A DNA stretch of 61,608 bases from Phoronis australis. Taxonomy: Eukaryota; Phoronida; Phoronidae. Shown piece by piece: positions 25,201 through 34,339 of the stretch (position 1 is its first letter; the number at the start of each line of letters is the position of its first letter). A program made the position numbers and the translations under genes. Location of the stretch: contig NMRA01000399.1 in assembly GCA_002633005.1 (NCBI GenBank), forward strand, positions 259,680-321,287, read 5' to 3'. The notes beneath the pieces were generated by a model. The model did no database searches, was not told the origin of the DNA, and was given only the letters and a program-made list of their open reading frames with translations.

Positions 25201-27132
25201 AAGATGGCTTCACGTGACGCGGTATAAGTGGAGAAAGTCATCGTATCTCTTTCCTGTCGACATCACAGTTAAAATGTCAGGATATTGACTACAAGCTTAT
25301 AAACTATTTTTCTGTCATAAAAACAACCTTCGATGAAATATTTGTCAAATTGTGCTTTTAAGTCGGGGCTTGGGAAGAGCTAACAGTTCATAGAGGTCAG
25401 AGGTCAAGTTTAATGCCCAATTAGTTGGCATTTCCGGAGGGAGAGGAAGTTGTTTGATGTGCCGGGCTTGACCTCAAATAATAACGAACTGTGGATTCTT
25501 CTCCAATCTAGAAATCATTTATTTTTTAGAAAACGATTGCTGTTTTATAATGGAAAGTGGATTAAATGAAGCGTTAGTCTATTTAGTTTGTGTAGCGACC
25601 ACTAGTCGAGCAAAGAGTTCTAACACTACCACAGGTGTCGCTGAAAGTTGCTCGTGAACAACGAGTTTGTGTTATTAATTTTTCTATCCACATCCATGAT
25701 TCTACGTGTCTATGGTGACACTCAACAGCCACGGTTAAATGTACCTGCCCCCCCCCCCCTTTCATTAAAATTGGTGTCTGCTTGGCTCACTGGGCACTTT
25801 AAGATCTGTGCTGCACATGACGCCTACGAATGGCATTTGCATGATTTGACTCTGTTCTAATTTAAAAAAATGCCAGTTGCTGACCCTATAATCCTTTTGC
25901 TCCGTCGTGGTTTTCCTTAAACCTTTATTGCTTGCAAGCGGAAGTTGAAATTAAGCAGGAAATTCAGGTACCCGTCCGACACTTTTGGATTTATAAGAAC
26001 CTGGCTGGTCGTCACCTACTTTTCACCTTATTTCCATAATTTGGAGGTTTTGGCAGTCATTGTCTTTCACAAATCATAATAATCGCATGCGAATGTTGGT
26101 TTCTTTATGAAAACAGCTGATTTAGTGTATATATGTTTGTTAAACCAAGTAGCCGAGTGAACTTCCGGTAAGTTGGAAACAACCGACTTTGTGGAAGGTT
26201 TTGAAGTGATTGGCTGAGAATATTCTTCTGAATTTTCAGGTTCCGTACAAGGCAAAGCTGGCTCTGCACCAAGAACTATGGAGTGCCAGCTAAACATGTA
26301 AAGTCAGTTACCCTGTGTGAGACATATGACGAGTACCGTAAACGTTCTTGATTACACAAACCGTAAACTGAATGACTGGCACAAGTTCATTGGTTACTTT
26401 AATATGAAGATCCATTGACCCAAACTTGATTTAGATCAGTGCATTTCAAGCTCGCCACTTCGCACTGCACGACAATTCTACCTGCAACCTGCGTGATCAT
26501 CAACATAATGTTCATGAAAAAATGTTAAAGTTTATTGTTCAGTAATGTTCCTGCTGTAGGCCTATTACTGTCACCATTTAAACTTGAATAAAATGTGATT
26601 ATCAAATCTCCGAAACGTTGTTAGTGCGTCGCAAGCTACAACATTACCGATCAATATGCCCAGAACGTGATGGAACAACCTCTATATCGGTTAATTCCGA
26701 CAGGGCCACAAAGACGAAGTTGACCGATCGACGATGTTTATAAGAATGTATTTCAACTGAATTCACAAGAGGTGTATGCAAGAAACACTTAGTGATAAAG
26801 AATAGAGGATGATTACCCATGGGGTGCCACAACCAATATGGACAAATTCGAACAAAGTTTTTGGGAACAATTGTAATTATTTTTCTTATCTAGGCGCAAC
26901 TCACCAACTCCTCTCCGTTATCAGTCGAAAAGCTAATCTCCGTCTCGTCGAAACATCCGACATTCTTCCGTTCTTTCACAAAGCACAGCGCACCGCAAAT
27001 AGTGCTGATGCAGGATGCGCATTCCCCTATGTAACTGAACATTTTAGATATCTCACAGGATAGTATAAGTCGTATCAAAAGCACGACTGGACACGACATG
27101 GAAACCATGAGAATGTAAACATTACGTAACAT
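21947..27132 (-). CDS. Atypical protein kinase, five-exon gene model
   Basis: Exons in transcript order: 26905-27132, 25004-25253, 23560-23929, 22640-23131 and 21947-22235. They total 1,629 nt (542 aa) with every junction phase-matched (0, 1, 2, 2). If exon 1 is wrong, translation can start at the ATG at 25241 (462 aa). Residues ~1-25 are hydrophobic, 26-80 Cys-containing, 81-283 low-complexity Ser/Lys-rich linker, and 284-542 a protein kinase domain. Seen in that domain: a Gly loop GSGTSAHV (297-304), VAIK-type Lys K319, candidate alpha-C Glu E332, catalytic loop LLNDIKNDN (D414, K416, N419), DFG 436-438, APE 464-466 and alpha-F Asp D478. Essential catalytic residues are present, so it is probably active on Ser/Thr, but the usual HRD Arg is Asn. 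The family is not one I can name. Confidence 0.78.
22640..23131 (-). CDS. Kinase gene, exon 4 (N-lobe, catalytic loop, DFG)
   Basis: Acceptor ttgtttgcag at 23132 and donor AATAG|gtattt at 22640, 492 nt. It carries the Gly-rich loop, Lys in VCVKLF, hinge VMDYVADG, catalytic loop LLNDIKNDN and DFG in LIDFGLA. The third Gly of the loop is Ala and the Arg before the catalytic Asp is Asn. The intron splits the activation segment. Confidence 0.88.
23560..23929 (-). CDS. Kinase gene, exon 3 (linker)
   Basis: Acceptor tttcag at 23930 and donor TTCAG|gtaaaa at 23560. The exon carries 122 whole codons plus split codons at both ends (Q160 and R283). The sequence is basic and Ser-rich, with a run ERRKRPR that could serve as a nuclear or membrane-proximal basic patch (inference). 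Phases match both neighbours. Confidence 0.7.
25004..25253 (-). CDS. Kinase gene, exon 2
   Basis: Open from the acceptor at 25254 (reading ERDT before the Met at 25241) to donor TTAC|gtaaga at 25004, phase 1. An in-frame TGA lies just upstream of the acceptor, so the 25241 ATG is the fallback start. It encodes Ser/Thr- and Lys-rich sequence without a known domain. Confidence 0.65.
26905..27132 (-). CDS. Kinase gene, candidate exon 1 (hydrophobic N-terminus)
   Basis: ATG at 27130-27132 opens 76 codons and ends at a good donor (GAG TTG|gtgagt) in phase 0. The first ~25 residues are hydrophobic (MLRNVYILMVSMSCPVVLLI...), resembling a signal peptide or signal anchor, followed by several cysteines. 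The link to exon 2 rests on phase agreement and an acceptor-like gtcgacag at 25254, whose pyrimidine tract is weak. If right, the protein is secreted or membrane-anchored. It could belong to another transcript. Confidence 0.45.
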
Positions 27133-27875
27133 GATTCATGACGTTGGGTGACGTTGTCATGATTGTTGACGTACAAAACATCACAAAAATGACGAGATCA
27201 CTTTTGAAATATAAATCGACTACTTTGGACGTAATCTGTAGCAGTTTAAACTTTAGTCCTAACTGAAATATTTTCACTGATTTTGAAATAGATGAGGATT
27301 TATTCAACACCGGTCGTTTCATATTTCTTTTTTAAAAGAAAAATACGAAAATGAAGCGATTCTTTGTAAAAACTTAAATTTTTCTGTTTTGTTCGTACTC
27401 TTAAGCTATCATTTGCCTTGCATGTTTTCTCACATATACTTGGATGGTTTTAACTGCTTATGCCATGTATTGAGTTTCATCAACATTACTGTGAGCTGTC
27501 ACCAATATAGGCATATTTTTGTAAATTACGATGTTTGTGTACGATTTGCGAATCAGCTGGTTTGCATTTAAATTCGTTGAATGTTTTGAATTTCGCCCTA
27601 AAAACCTTTCAAATCTAAAACGACACAAAAACTGATCAAAATACAAAAGTAAAATATAATTTCCAAATTTTCAGAGTAAATGCTCTGAAGTCCATGCAAT
27701 GTCTTGCCAGATCGCTGATCCAGGTCAAAACCTTTTAACTAAATATGTAATGGCGGTTATTCAGTTACATTGCTGTTGTATGACTGTAGATTTAACACGT
27801 AACTGTTGTCAATTTTTTAAGTAAAACAAAAAGTTTAAAAGAAATCATCAAGGAGTGATTTTCTATTCGCAACAT
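27133..27875. other. Upstream of the kinase gene, no supported feature
   Basis: AT-rich sequence that would include the kinase promoter if exon 1 is right. I see no TATA box at a convincing position. Confidence 0.4.
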
Positions 27876-27944
27876 CATGGGCGGCGCACCATAGGGAGCT
27901 GGGGGCTACAGCCCCCCGAGTTTTTCAGTGCTGTGCCGCCCATG
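27876..27944. repeat. 69-bp GC-rich foldback repeat
   Basis: catgggcggcgcac is inverted at the other end as ctgtgccgcccatg (two mismatches). An inner inverted repeat ggggggcta/cagccccc is visible around 27,900. It is sharply GC-rich in AT-rich surroundings and looks like a very short MITE or the end of a larger element. Confidence 0.6.
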
Positions 27945-28578
27945 AACATTGCGTCTAGAAACCTAAATTGTTAATGGACTTAAAATAACAATTAGTTAAA
28001 TTCGTGTTCTAAGCGAAAAAGGTGAAATATTATAAATAGCATGCATCGCTAGATTAAGTAAAATAAATATGGGTTCTTGACATTTGTCCGAATTCATATG
28101 CAACGACTATTTTCTTTTCCAGACATAGAAAACAATCACTTCAAACAAAAGATGCCATATTTAGGTTTGTTTTCCACAAACAAACCAAAACCTTATTTTG
28201 GCCAATGAAGGAGATGAACATTAATGGTAGTCTGCGAACGACGTATGATGATAACGTGTTAAAAATGCTGTTCGTATTATATTTCGAAATAAAGATAGGA
28301 TGGGAAAACAGATTGTCAATGCATGTTTTTAATTCAAAGTTCAAAGGGACCCATTCGTCGGCAATATTAGGAAATTAGGACTGTTGGGGAGTTGACTAAG
28401 GTGCGTTGGAAATTTTGAAATATCTGTCATACAAACAACTACTTAACTGCTTAACTTTCTCTGTTTAGACCGTGTTTGTGTCTTCAAACAATGGCAATCC
28501 TGTCAAGTGGGCAAAGACAACTGGTTGGTTTATAAAATCTCAAAAAATATTCACAAATTAACATGAAAGTGTTTTTAT

Positions 28579-29024
28579 GTTACACTCTCTTGTTCATAGG
28601 TACGACCAATGTTACACTCTCTTGTTCATGGTACGACCAATGTTACACTGTCTTGCTCACAGTACGACCAATGTTACACTCTCTTGTTCATAGTACGACC
28701 AATGTTACACTCTCTTGTTCATAGTACGACCAATGTTACACTCTCTTGTTCATAGGTACGACCAATGTTACACTGTCTTGTTCACAGGTACGACCAATGT
28801 TACACTGTCTTGTTCACAGGTACGACCAATGTTACACTCTCTTGTTCATAGTACGACCAATGTTACACTCTCTTGTTCATAGTACGACCAATGTTGCACT
28901 CTCTTGTTCATAGGTAGGACCAATGTTACACTGTCTTGCTCACAGTACGACCAATGTTACACTCTCTTGTTCATAGTACGACCAATGTTACAATCTCTTG
29001 TTCATAGTACGACCAATGTTACAC
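28579..29024. repeat. 31-33-bp minisatellite, about 14 copies
   Basis: Head-to-tail units of gttacactctcttgttcata plus (g)gtacgaccaat. Variants gtctt/ctctt and cacag/catag are interleaved, suggesting higher-order spread. Units abut with no spacers, so this is not a CRISPR array. Confidence 0.95.
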
Positions 29025-29074
29025 GCTGTGGACCATAAACAAGTAGGTCTCTTAGCACGATATTAGCAGTTAAA

Positions 29075-29142
29075 TCGTGGTGGTGTAGTGGTTAAGCACG
29101 CGCGCTCTATCCGCCAGGGCGTGAGTTCGAGTCTGAGGTACG
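29075..29142 (+). mobile_element. tRNA-derived SINE head
   Basis: A tRNA-like sequence with a box A-like tagtggttaagc at about 29,086 and a box B gagttcgagtc at 29123-29133. Stem pairing is poor and the 3' part is not a tRNA end but continues into unrelated AT-rich sequence. This fits the 5' region of a tRNA-derived SINE, not a working tRNA. Confidence 0.5.
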
Positions 29143-29319
29143 TTTGGTGTTTTCCTGTTTGACACGTTCTCCGTTGTTTTGCCTTTTTTCTTGGATAATA
29201 CTTCAGGAATCAAGGAAAATGCTTGATTTTTAGAGGAAAAAACAGAAAAATTTCCTAGGCGGGAGGGGGGCAAACCCCTATGCGCATCTACAATCGTGCT
29301 TCAGTTTGCGCAAATGCTT

Positions 29320-29901
29320 NNNNNNNNNNNNNNNNNNNNNNNNNNNNNNNNNNNNNNNNNNNNNNNNNNNNNNNNNNNNNNNNNNNNNNNNNNNNNNNNN
29401 NNNNNNNNNNNNNNNNNNNNNNNNNNNNNNNNNNNNNNNNNNNNNNNNNNNNNNNNNNNNNNNNNNNNNNNNNNNNNNNNNNNNNNNNNNNNNNNNNNNN
29501 NNNNNNNNNNNNNNNNNNNNNNNNNNNNNNNNNNNNNNNNNNNNNNNNNNNNNNNNNNNNNNNNNNNNNNNNNNNNNNNNNNNNNNNNNNNNNNNNNNNN
29601 NNNNNNNNNNNNNNNNNNNNNNNNNNNNNNNNNNNNNNNNNNNNNNNNNNNNNNNNNNNNNNNNNNNNNNNNNNNNNNNNNNNNNNNNNNNNNNNNNNNN
29701 NNNNNNNNNNNNNNNNNNNNNNNNNNNNNNNNNNNNNNNNNNNNNNNNNNNNNNNNNNNNNNNNNNNNNNNNNNNNNNNNNNNNNNNNNNNNNNNNNNNN
29801 NNNNNNNNNNNNNNNNNNNNNNNNNNNNNNNNNNNNNNNNNNNNNNNNNNNNNNNNNNNNNNNNNNNNNNNNNNNNNNNNNNNNNNNNNNNNNNNNNNNN
29901 N
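29320..29901. other. Assembly gap of 582 N
   Basis: A run of N. The flanks do not repeat each other, unlike the other N positions. ORFs crossing it are meaningless. Confidence 0.99.
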
Positions 29902-29978
29902 CGGGCAAAATCCTGGCCAATACTCTGCCCTGGGCCCCCCCCCCTAATTAAAAATCCTGGATCCGCTCTGTTCACTGC
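29902..29978 (-). repeat. End of a probable dispersed repeat
   Basis: Read on the minus strand it goes agagcggatccaggattttt, then a G9 run. The same gcggatccagg/ggcagatccaggg phrase recurs near 55,456, beside exon 2 of the collagen gene. The inner part is lost in the N gap. Confidence 0.3.
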
Positions 29979-31078
29979 GTGTTGATTATTACTGTAACTC
30001 TGGTCAAAATTATATTTTTGGTGTTAAACCTTGGGAGTGTAAAGTTAAGGAGTGAATTGTTTGCGTGAGAACATGCGATAACCCCCTTAGTAGCCTACTT
30101 CGCATCACGGATGAAATGACTTTTTTCTTTATTCTGAAAATTTTGACACATTGATCACTTTTTCTGCATGCTCCCACCAGCCTTGCAATCGCTCCCTTTT
30201 CAACAAAAATGGCTGCATTGGCAATCCAGTCGTTATGGTTAACTGTATTTTCTGTTCCTCCTGCGCGTTTACCGTTGCGTCCAAAATATAACCACCGCAT
30301 GTTACATGTGGCATCATTTTATGGAGACTGACTCGCCACGTCAACGAGTCATGATTGGCTGGCCAACAACTTTGACAGGCGATCAAGGGTCCATTTACGA
30401 TGTCGAGCAAATGAAATACAAATTTCAACTTTCGTACAAAAATACATTTAGCATTCTTTCAGTATGGAAATCGACGTTTGTTTAGTTGGTGAATTGTGAG
30501 CTGGCAACTCAAGCCACAGGCAATGCGTACTTCAGCCATTTCTGAATCTGCAATTTTAAGGTTGCCTAACCCCAATAAGCTCTGAAGTTGATTGTTTCGA
30601 CGTTCTTGTTGGTAACGGAAATAGAATCCTGTTACGGTAACGAATGTCATGAGACTACATTTTATAAGGGTAAAAAAGACTCTTTCGATTTTGTTTTAGC
30701 ATAGAGCAAAATACAGCTTTAAGATGTGTAATGTTGTCCAGTTTTTAATGGCACGTTTGGTTTGGAACATTGCACATGGATTGAGCAGTATTCTTACACT
30801 ATATAGCTAGTGCTAAAATGCTAGCCTCTATCAAGGCATTAATGCTTTTAGTCGGTCCTGTGAATATGACGACGGCCGTACGCTGTGCCGGATTAAGCAA
30901 TTGAGGGGTCGGTGGCATAGGTCGAAACATTGGTTTCCTACTCAGTCAAATGCTCATACAACGATTATCTCAAAGCAAAAGCAAAATGTGTGTAATATTC
31001 ACTCTTGAGATAGAAAGCAAACGATAAGTGTGTCCACTGGGATACGCTAGCGGTTGATCGAATTGGACAAATTTAGGA
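29979..31078. other. No supported gene
   Basis: Overlapping minus-strand ORFs at 30010-30428 have fairly gene-like codons but no domain and no convincing splice partners. Confidence 0.4.
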
Positions 31079-31270
31079 ATTTACACACCGCTAATCAGGG
31101 GCCCCACGCTTGTTCCAATTATAATAATTTACACACCTCTTATCAGGGGCCCCACGCTTGTTCCAGTTATAATAATTTACACACCTCTTATCAGGGGCTC
31201 CACGCTTGTTCCAATTATAATAATTTACACACCGCTAATCAGGGGCCCACGCTTGTTCCAATTATAATAT
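31079..31270. repeat. 48-bp minisatellite, four copies
   Basis: Four units beginning atttacacacctcttatcag, each containing ggggccccacgcttgttcca. The last copy lacks one C. Confidence 0.93.
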
Positions 31271-32344
31271 TAAGAATGCTACGTTTGTCAAACAAATGGA
31301 AATTTAAGTTTTGCAAATTTTGCTGTTATGTGTCATGACAACTCCAAACAAATTATAATAATAATAATGAATTCCTGGCGTATTTGGTGACCTTCTGCAA
31401 TTTTTAGATACTAGCGTTTTTTGTGTGCACGCTTACGCTTTGAACAGTACTGCGACACCTGCAATTCTCTGAACATCGCTAACTCAGTGGGGTCTCGCAC
31501 CCTAGCCCCTTCACATATTGAAAATGAAGGGCCCCAAAACAAACTTTCCAAATCGGGTTCGCATCACTTCAAGGTCAGATTGCTTCCATAGGCGCAGAAA
31601 CATGTAAGTTTATGGTATCGGTGCCCCTAAAACTGCTGTGAACGAGCGCTACCCGTAGCATATGCTTCTTCCGCCTTAAGAGTTTTGTAAGAAGTACATA
31701 AGATCGCACGCTTCATGTTGGCCACACTAAATATGCCTGCAATCTACATCTCCATGCCGGTCTCCGGAATTAGTAGGAATTAGGAAATTCATACGAAGCC
31801 ATGAAGACCACATTTCTGTCTTAAGTCTTAAGTTACTTTTCATGAAACACAAGCCTGGTCAGAAAAGTATCTTAACATGTCTGTAGGTAGGAAACTTATG
31901 GATCTTCGTACGCTGATTAACACACGATTGACTTAACACAGGGATGTTTTTAGAAAATTGAAATCAATATTTTTGAAAGGACTTGGAGGAATGTTCCAGT
32001 TTTGTAAACATTTCAACTAATATCGTTTTTCATGACCATAATTAAAATAAATTAAATGAAAAAATATATCAATGTCATTTCATTCTGGGTAAATTCGTGA
32101 AATGGTGATTGGTAAAATAATTCGAATTAATGCGATTTTAATTAAGGTCAATGCTGTTGACTTTGTGTTGTTCAGATAGCTGACCGACATCATGACCCCA
32201 GACATGTGTTTATACTATAAAGGAGAAGCTAATTTTACCATATGGCGGTCATTCAGGGTCGAATGAGACCATTTATCTCTGTGGGACAATTGTCACTAAA
32301 ATCAAAGTTTCAAGAGCTTCCTGTAGAACACATACATGCATCAA
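31271..32344. other. No supported feature
   Basis: AT-rich sequence without ORFs of note. Confidence 0.4.
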
Positions 32345-32359
32345 CCACTAGGTGGCGCT
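32345..32359 (+). promoter_or_regulatory. Perfect CTCF-consensus match
   Basis: ccactaggtggcgct fits CCASYAGRKGGCRSY at all 15 positions and is followed by gcag, as in many animal sites. It lies 25 bp left of a hAT-like element. Sequence evidence only. Confidence 0.4.
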
Positions 32360-32384
32360 GCAGATATTACCTGCAACGGCACCA

Positions 32385-33735
32385 GGGCCCGGTCTCCAAT
32401 CTCCGTACTCAGACTCATACTCATACTCGAGATTTCATACTCAAAATCGTGCTCACTGGAGTCGTACTCAAAAAAGCGTATCTAATGTCGGATTTCGAGT
32501 AGACTCCAAACGTACTCAAATCTGACACTCATACTCGAGTTGCTATGGAACTCTTTATGATGTGAAATGCAAAATCACGCAAAGCCGCGCTGATTCATCG
32601 CTTCCTATTGGAATAGACCACCCCAAGAACTAGGCCTACATTATCGTCTGCTGTCGCTACAACTACAAGAGTATGTCTATAACGTGGAATTTTGAGTGTT
32701 CTGTAACTGTTATTCATTTTTTAGTTTCAATAAATATTCTTATGCCATTTCTTTGATACACTTGGCAAATTATTAAGCTTTACTTCTTGAGTTCCTCACC
32801 CAGTCCCGAAAATGTCTTAAGAAATATGTAACAGCTTATCACATTACATCTCTGTTGCTAATTCAGTCTTGACATAAACCCATTGCTGTGTAGGCCTACG
32901 CTGATGTCAAACTTTGATACTGTATCTTTGTATTTTACTGGGATGTATCAAGTGAGTTGACATTTGGCACGTGAGTTAAAAAACAATACTTGTGCAGGCA
33001 ATCAGAGTTCACCAGTGGCAGTGAACGGGACGAGACGTCTACTTAGAAATCGGCAAACAAAATCTGGAATTCCGTTTGTGGATTGAGGAATTATAGATGA
33101 CTAAGTTATGATGAGAAATGTACCTCGTCTTTTGGAAACCCTACAAAACGTAGGCACAAATACCGAAATAAGGGCAGCACAAACTTCTCACACGACTTTT
33201 CCCACAACTGCTTTCGACGCTTGTTATGACTCGCCGACAAAGGATTACAATGCGCCTGTTGCCAGGAATTGTAGAGGTAGAATGGCGGCCATAACATACA
33301 GTGATAAGGCGGGTTAATAAGGTGAAGAATAAGAAGATTTAAGATGAAAACTATTATCTCTGAACTGAAATTGAAGTGCTGAGATACGGTAAGAGGACTT
33401 ATTTTTTTATATTTGCTGTGTTTCTTGGTTCCCTTTCGATATTTTGTTCTCTGGCTCGTATTTATTTTCGAGTACGATTTCAAGCACACTGCCATACCAA
33501 ACTTGAAATTTAGAGCATATACTCGGAATTTTTACTCAAAATCGTACTCGAAATATGGATGAAATACACTTCGCTTCGAGTATACTCGAAAATTGAGTAC
33601 GTGCTCGAAATTTCGAGTACAGATTTTTCGAGTATGACATTGAATACACCAAAGCTGAGTCTGTACTCGAGTTGAGTATGAAGTGTGAGTTTGAGCATGA
33701 TTCGAGTCTGAGTACGGAGATTGGAGACCGGGCCC
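32385..33735. mobile_element. Non-autonomous hAT-like TIR element, 1.35 kb
   Basis: A perfect 32-bp terminal inverted repeat begins gggcccggtctccaatctcc and ends actcagactc. Subterminal regions are packed with tactcga/tcgagta motifs in both orientations. The flanking 8-mers cggcacca (32377-32384) and aggcccca (33736-33743) agree at 6 of 8 positions, fitting an aged 8-bp target-site duplication typical of hAT. No transposase ORF, so it needed a partner in trans. Confidence 0.75.
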
Positions 33736-33831
33736 AGGCCCCAATTTCCTCAGCTACACGCAGTCGTCTATGTTAGAGTGTCTCATTGTTATATAGCTGC
33801 GTTGTTATGAGTTGTATTCGTTGCCTTTTTC

Positions 33832-34062
33832 TTACGTTCTCTGAAGTTCTAAAGCCTTTCTCTTGTCCATGTTTAATCCAGAAAACGTTGTTGAGCAAAA
33901 ATATACTCCTGTCGATTCCAATAACATTCTTTCTTCAGTGGCCAATACAGGAATTGCAGTACCTGACTTTCGAAATAGCTGTATCATATTGAAATCAATG
34001 TTCCGCCAGAGGGCGATCAGGTATCGGGTGGACAGGCGTTCAGCGCCTTCTACACATCCCAT
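33832..34062 (-). CDS. Candidate short coding region, unknown
   Basis: Minus-strand ATG at 34060-34062 opens 76 codons (MGCVEGAERLSTRYLIALWR...) to a stop at 33832. A possible donor after RKSG (gtactg) would instead make it a first exon. A consensus ETS-family site (accggaagt on the plus strand, ~34,073-34,081) sits about 10-20 bp upstream, as in many housekeeping promoters. The start MGC would allow N-terminal acylation if real. The opposite strand is also open, and no homologue is recognised. Confidence 0.18.
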   Translation of the reverse strand: MGCVEGAERLSTRYLIALWRNIDFNMIQLFRKSGTAIPVLATEERMLLESTGVYFCSTTFSGLNMDKRKALELQRT

Positions 34063-34339
34063 GTAATGCGGACCGGAAGTTTCAACGTACTTGTATAAAC
34101 AATGTTTTAATACATTTCCTACGATTATATTTCAGGCAAATTTGGTGCGCGGGGCTTATGGAAAAGGCAAACATTTTGAAAAACACCATGTTACATATAT
34201 TTCATTGTGGTCGAAGAAGAATCCACGTTTTATGAGGTCAGTGGTTGCGACTGATAAAGCGGGAGAATTTCGATCCCAGCCGACGTCAAAAAGCTTGGCA
34301 CGTTCACGAAGTTACTATGTGCTCCCCAAGGATTAATCG

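Noticed and set aside
26067-26297. 76-codon minus-strand ORF between kinase exons 1 and 2
   Set aside because: Its possible acceptors do not fit the phases of the flanking exons and there is no clear donor. I treat it as intronic.
28579-29024. CRISPR-like regular repeat
   Set aside because: Units abut without unique spacers and the genome is eukaryotic. It is a minisatellite.
30010-30428. Overlapping minus-strand ORFs of 96 and 99 codons
   Set aside because: Codons look reasonable, but there is no domain, no confident splice site and no extension beyond the region.
33106-33495. 129-codon minus-strand ORF inside the hAT-like element
   Set aside because: No transposase motifs; composition is that of AT-rich non-coding sequence.
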